A stretch of 46,922 nucleotides of DNA from Vogesella alkaliphila (GTDB taxonomy: Bacteria; Pseudomonadota; Gammaproteobacteria; Burkholderiales; Chromobacteriaceae), in assembly GCF_014652475.1 (NCBI RefSeq), contig NZ_BMYW01000005.1:23751-70672 (forward strand). The letters run 5' to 3'. Below are positions 45,092 to 46,922 of this stretch, one piece after another (the stretch's first letter is position 1; each line of letters opens with the position of its first letter). The notes beneath the pieces were generated by a model, which searched no databases, was not told the origin of the DNA, and was given only the letters and a program-made list of their open reading frames with translations. The position numbers were made by a program, and so were the translations under genes.

Positions 45092-46891
45092 ATGAATTGG
45101 TTCTGGCGGACTTATTACCTGATGGAAAAATCGTTCTGGAATTCGCTGACCAAGAAATTGTGCAGCTTTTTCTTCATCAGCCTGTTCCAGTTGATCCTGA
45201 TCGCCTACGTTTACCTGGCGCTGGACGATATCCGCCAACTGGTCGGTGGCCAGGAACTGACCGAACCGATCCGTCAGCAGATCTTCTCGCTGCTGGACAA
45301 GACCATGATCTGGTCGTTTGCCATCTGGTGCGTGTCGCTGGTGTTCATCGCCTTCATGGTCTGGTACCTGCGCTTCCTGATCGTGCGGCCCTTGCAGATG
45401 ATCATCGGCATCTTCCGCGAGATCGGCGCCGGCGAGGGCGACCTGTCGCGCGAGATCCCGACCATCACCTACGACGAGATCCGCGACCTGTCGCTGTCCT
45501 ATAACGAATTCCTGAAGAAGATGCGCGAGATCATCAGCAATGTGCGCATCATGACCATCCGCATCGCCATGGACTCCACCCGCACGCGCAAGAACATCGG
45601 CGAGTCGCTGAACAGCGCCAAGCAGCAGGCGGAGCTGGCCAGCCAGGTGCGCGATTCCAGCGATCAGACCACCGCCGGCATCAGCCAGGTGTCGGCTGAA
45701 ACGCAGTCGATTTCCGCCACCACGGTGGGCAACCTGGCGATGGCGCGCGAGTCCTACGCCGAGCTGCAGGACGCCGCGACGCGGATAGGCGAGATCAGCG
45801 GCCGTGTCGGCGCCTTCAACAATACCGTGGTGGAGCTGAACAACCGCTCGGCCAGCATCAAGACCATCGTCGACCTGATCAAGGACATCTCGGAACAGAC
45901 CAACCTGCTGGCGCTGAATGCGGCGATCGAGGCGGCGCGCGCCGGCGAATCCGGTCGCGGTTTCGCGGTGGTGGCCGACGAAGTGCGCAAGCTGGCGGAG
46001 CGGGTGCGGGTGGCGACCGACGAAATCTCCGGCAACATCGACGGCATGCTCAACCTGGTGTCGCACACCCAGGAGGCGACCGCGCGCATCAATACCGATA
46101 CCTCGCAGGCGCTGGACGTGGTGAATCGTTCCTCGCAGCACTTCGGTCGCATGATGAGCGATTTTGAAAACATGGCCAGCGGCCTGACCGAAATCGCGGG
46201 CACCATGGAGCTGTTTGCCGGCACCAATCTGCAGGTCAACCGTAACGTCTCGGAAATCCACGGCCTGAGCACGGTGGTGTCCACGCACTTGGCGCAGTCG
46301 GAAGACGTGTCGGTCAAGCTGTCGGTGGCGGCGGAGCAGGTGCAGGAGCTGGTGTCGCGCTTCGTGATCGGCGAGGGCGAGCTGGACGCGGTGATCGGCG
46401 TGGCCCGCCACGCCCGCGACGAACTGGCGAACATGCTGGAGCGGGCGCAGGGCGAGGGTCTCAACGTGTTTGACCAGCGCTACCAGCCGATTCCTGGCTC
46501 CAATCCGGCGAAATTCCATACCGCCTACGACGACAAGCTGGCACCGGCACTGCAGAAAGTCTACGACCTGGTGGTGCAAAAGACCAATGGCGGCCGTTTC
46601 TGCCTGCTGGTCGATACCAACGGCTACGCGCCGACCCACAACAGCTTCTATTCCAAGCCGCCGACCGGCGACCTGCAGCAGGATCTGGTCGGCAGCCGCG
46701 ACAAGCGTATCTTCAACGATCCGACCGGCATCAAGTCGGCGAAGAACACCCAGCCCTTCCTGCTGCAGACCTATATGCGCGACACCGGCGAGATCCTGTC
46801 GGAGATCGCCCTGCCGATCCGCCTGGCCGGCCGGCACTGGGGGGCGATCCGGGTCGGTTTCGACCCGTCGGCCCTGCTGAAGGCGGACTGA
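45092..46891 (+). CDS. Methyl-accepting chemotaxis protein with C-terminal sensor-like domain
   Basis: 599 aa. Two membrane helices (about 24-43 and 73-93) enclose only about 30 periplasmic residues, so ligand sensing there is unlikely. A HAMP-like region (about 94-150) follows. The signalling coiled coil has the conserved tip [18 protein letters not shown] starting at residue 268 and [17 protein letters not shown]. After about residue 470 a C-terminal cytoplasmic domain ([52 protein letters not shown]) resembles the PAS/Cache-like tail found in some chemoreceptors. It would signal to CheA/CheW, encoded elsewhere. The ribosome-binding site GAAGGA is strong; no flagellar sigma-28 promoter is convincing. 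Confidence 0.92.
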   Translation: MNWFWRTYYLMEKSFWNSLTKKLCSFFFISLFQLILIAYVYLALDDIRQLVGGQELTEPIRQQIFSLLDKTMIWSFAIWCVSLVFIAFMVWYLRFLIVRPLQMIIGIFREIGAGEGDLSREIPTITYDEIRDLSLSYNEFLKKMREIISNVRIMTIRIAMDSTRTRKNIGESLNSAKQQAELASQVRDSSDQTTAGISQVSAETQSISATTVGNLAMARESYAELQDAATRIGEISGRVGAFNNTVVELNNRSASIKTIVDLIKDISEQTNLLALNAAIEAARAGESGRGFAVVADEVRKLAERVRVATDEISGNIDGMLNLVSHTQEATARINTDTSQALDVVNRSSQHFGRMMSDFENMASGLTEIAGTMELFAGTNLQVNRNVSEIHGLSTVVSTHLAQSEDVSVKLSVAAEQVQELVSRFVIGEGELDAVIGVARHARDELANMLERAQGEGLNVFDQRYQPIPGSNPAKFHTAYDDKLAPALQKVYDLVVQKTNGGRFCLLVDTNGYAPTHNSFYSKPPTGDLQQDLVGSRDKRIFNDPTGIKSAKNTQPFLLQTYMRDTGEILSEIALPIRLAGRHWGAIRVGFDPSALLKAD

Positions 46892-46922
46892 TACGCTGCC
46901 CATGACAAAACGCCCGGATCGT

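Overview
The window looks like chromosome of a GC-rich betaproteobacterium, most likely Neisseriales/Chromobacteriaceae (Chromobacterium- or Vogesella-like). This rests on the thrS-infC-rpmI-rplT-pheS-pheT-ihfA-merR-tRNA-Pro block, nrdR-ribD next to glyA, tgt-yajC-secD-secF, a cobalamin-dependent ribonucleotide reductase, and two unassigned proteins I believe are lineage-typical. I have no alignment to confirm the genus. There is no prophage, complete insertion sequence or CRISPR array.

Layout. 17-1354 (-) is a PuuA-type glutamine synthetase. 1642-1842 is a large imperfect inverted repeat, followed by an AsmA/DUF748 protein (+). 5303-8249 is the class II reductase gene nrdJ with paired NrdR-box-like sites. 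8314-8805 (-) holds two tiny lipoproteins. 9097-13032 (+) holds a LuxR-type regulator and a VCBS/RTX secreted adhesin. 13337-16257 holds an MFS pump, a periplasmic binding protein and a TauE/SafE exporter. 16372-17274 is a decayed stretch with 3' stubs of a second TauE gene and a LysR gene. 17275-24032 (+) holds an unknown protein, glyA, nrdR, ribD, a second unknown protein and an M32 carboxypeptidase. 24111-27654 holds a cold-shock/Excalibur protein cut by an in-frame amber codon, and a MocR regulator divergent from lysE-racemase. 27662-35963 (-) reads tgt-yajC-secD-secF | dedA-mutL-benE. 36054-43821 (+) is tRNA-Val, a threonine-rich leader peptide with terminator, the thrS-to-merR translation block and tRNA-Pro. 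43914-46891 (+) holds a DUF1289 protein, a TPMT-like methyltransferase and a chemoreceptor.

Two signals stand out. First, a 13-base word, AAGGTTGGCCGCA, occurs 17 times exactly (either strand), plus at least five one-mismatch copies. It sits singly inside genes and intergenic DNA, and as closely spaced inverted pairs that form intrinsic terminators. This is the genomic behaviour of Neisseria DNA uptake sequences, but the word is unrelated to GCCGTCTGAA. Second, thrS is preceded by a 12-codon reading frame ([12 protein letters not shown]) with a good Shine-Dalgarno sequence, a strong overlapping hairpin and a classic terminator. This looks like transcriptional attenuation by Thr-tRNA supply, apparently on the same transcript as tRNA-Val.

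Other regulatory architecture includes a probable AUA start in infC, a hairpin at the predicted 5' end of the glyA mRNA, three regularly spaced dyads before the adhesin gene, and a perfect 12-bp inverted repeat between the MocR gene and lysE.
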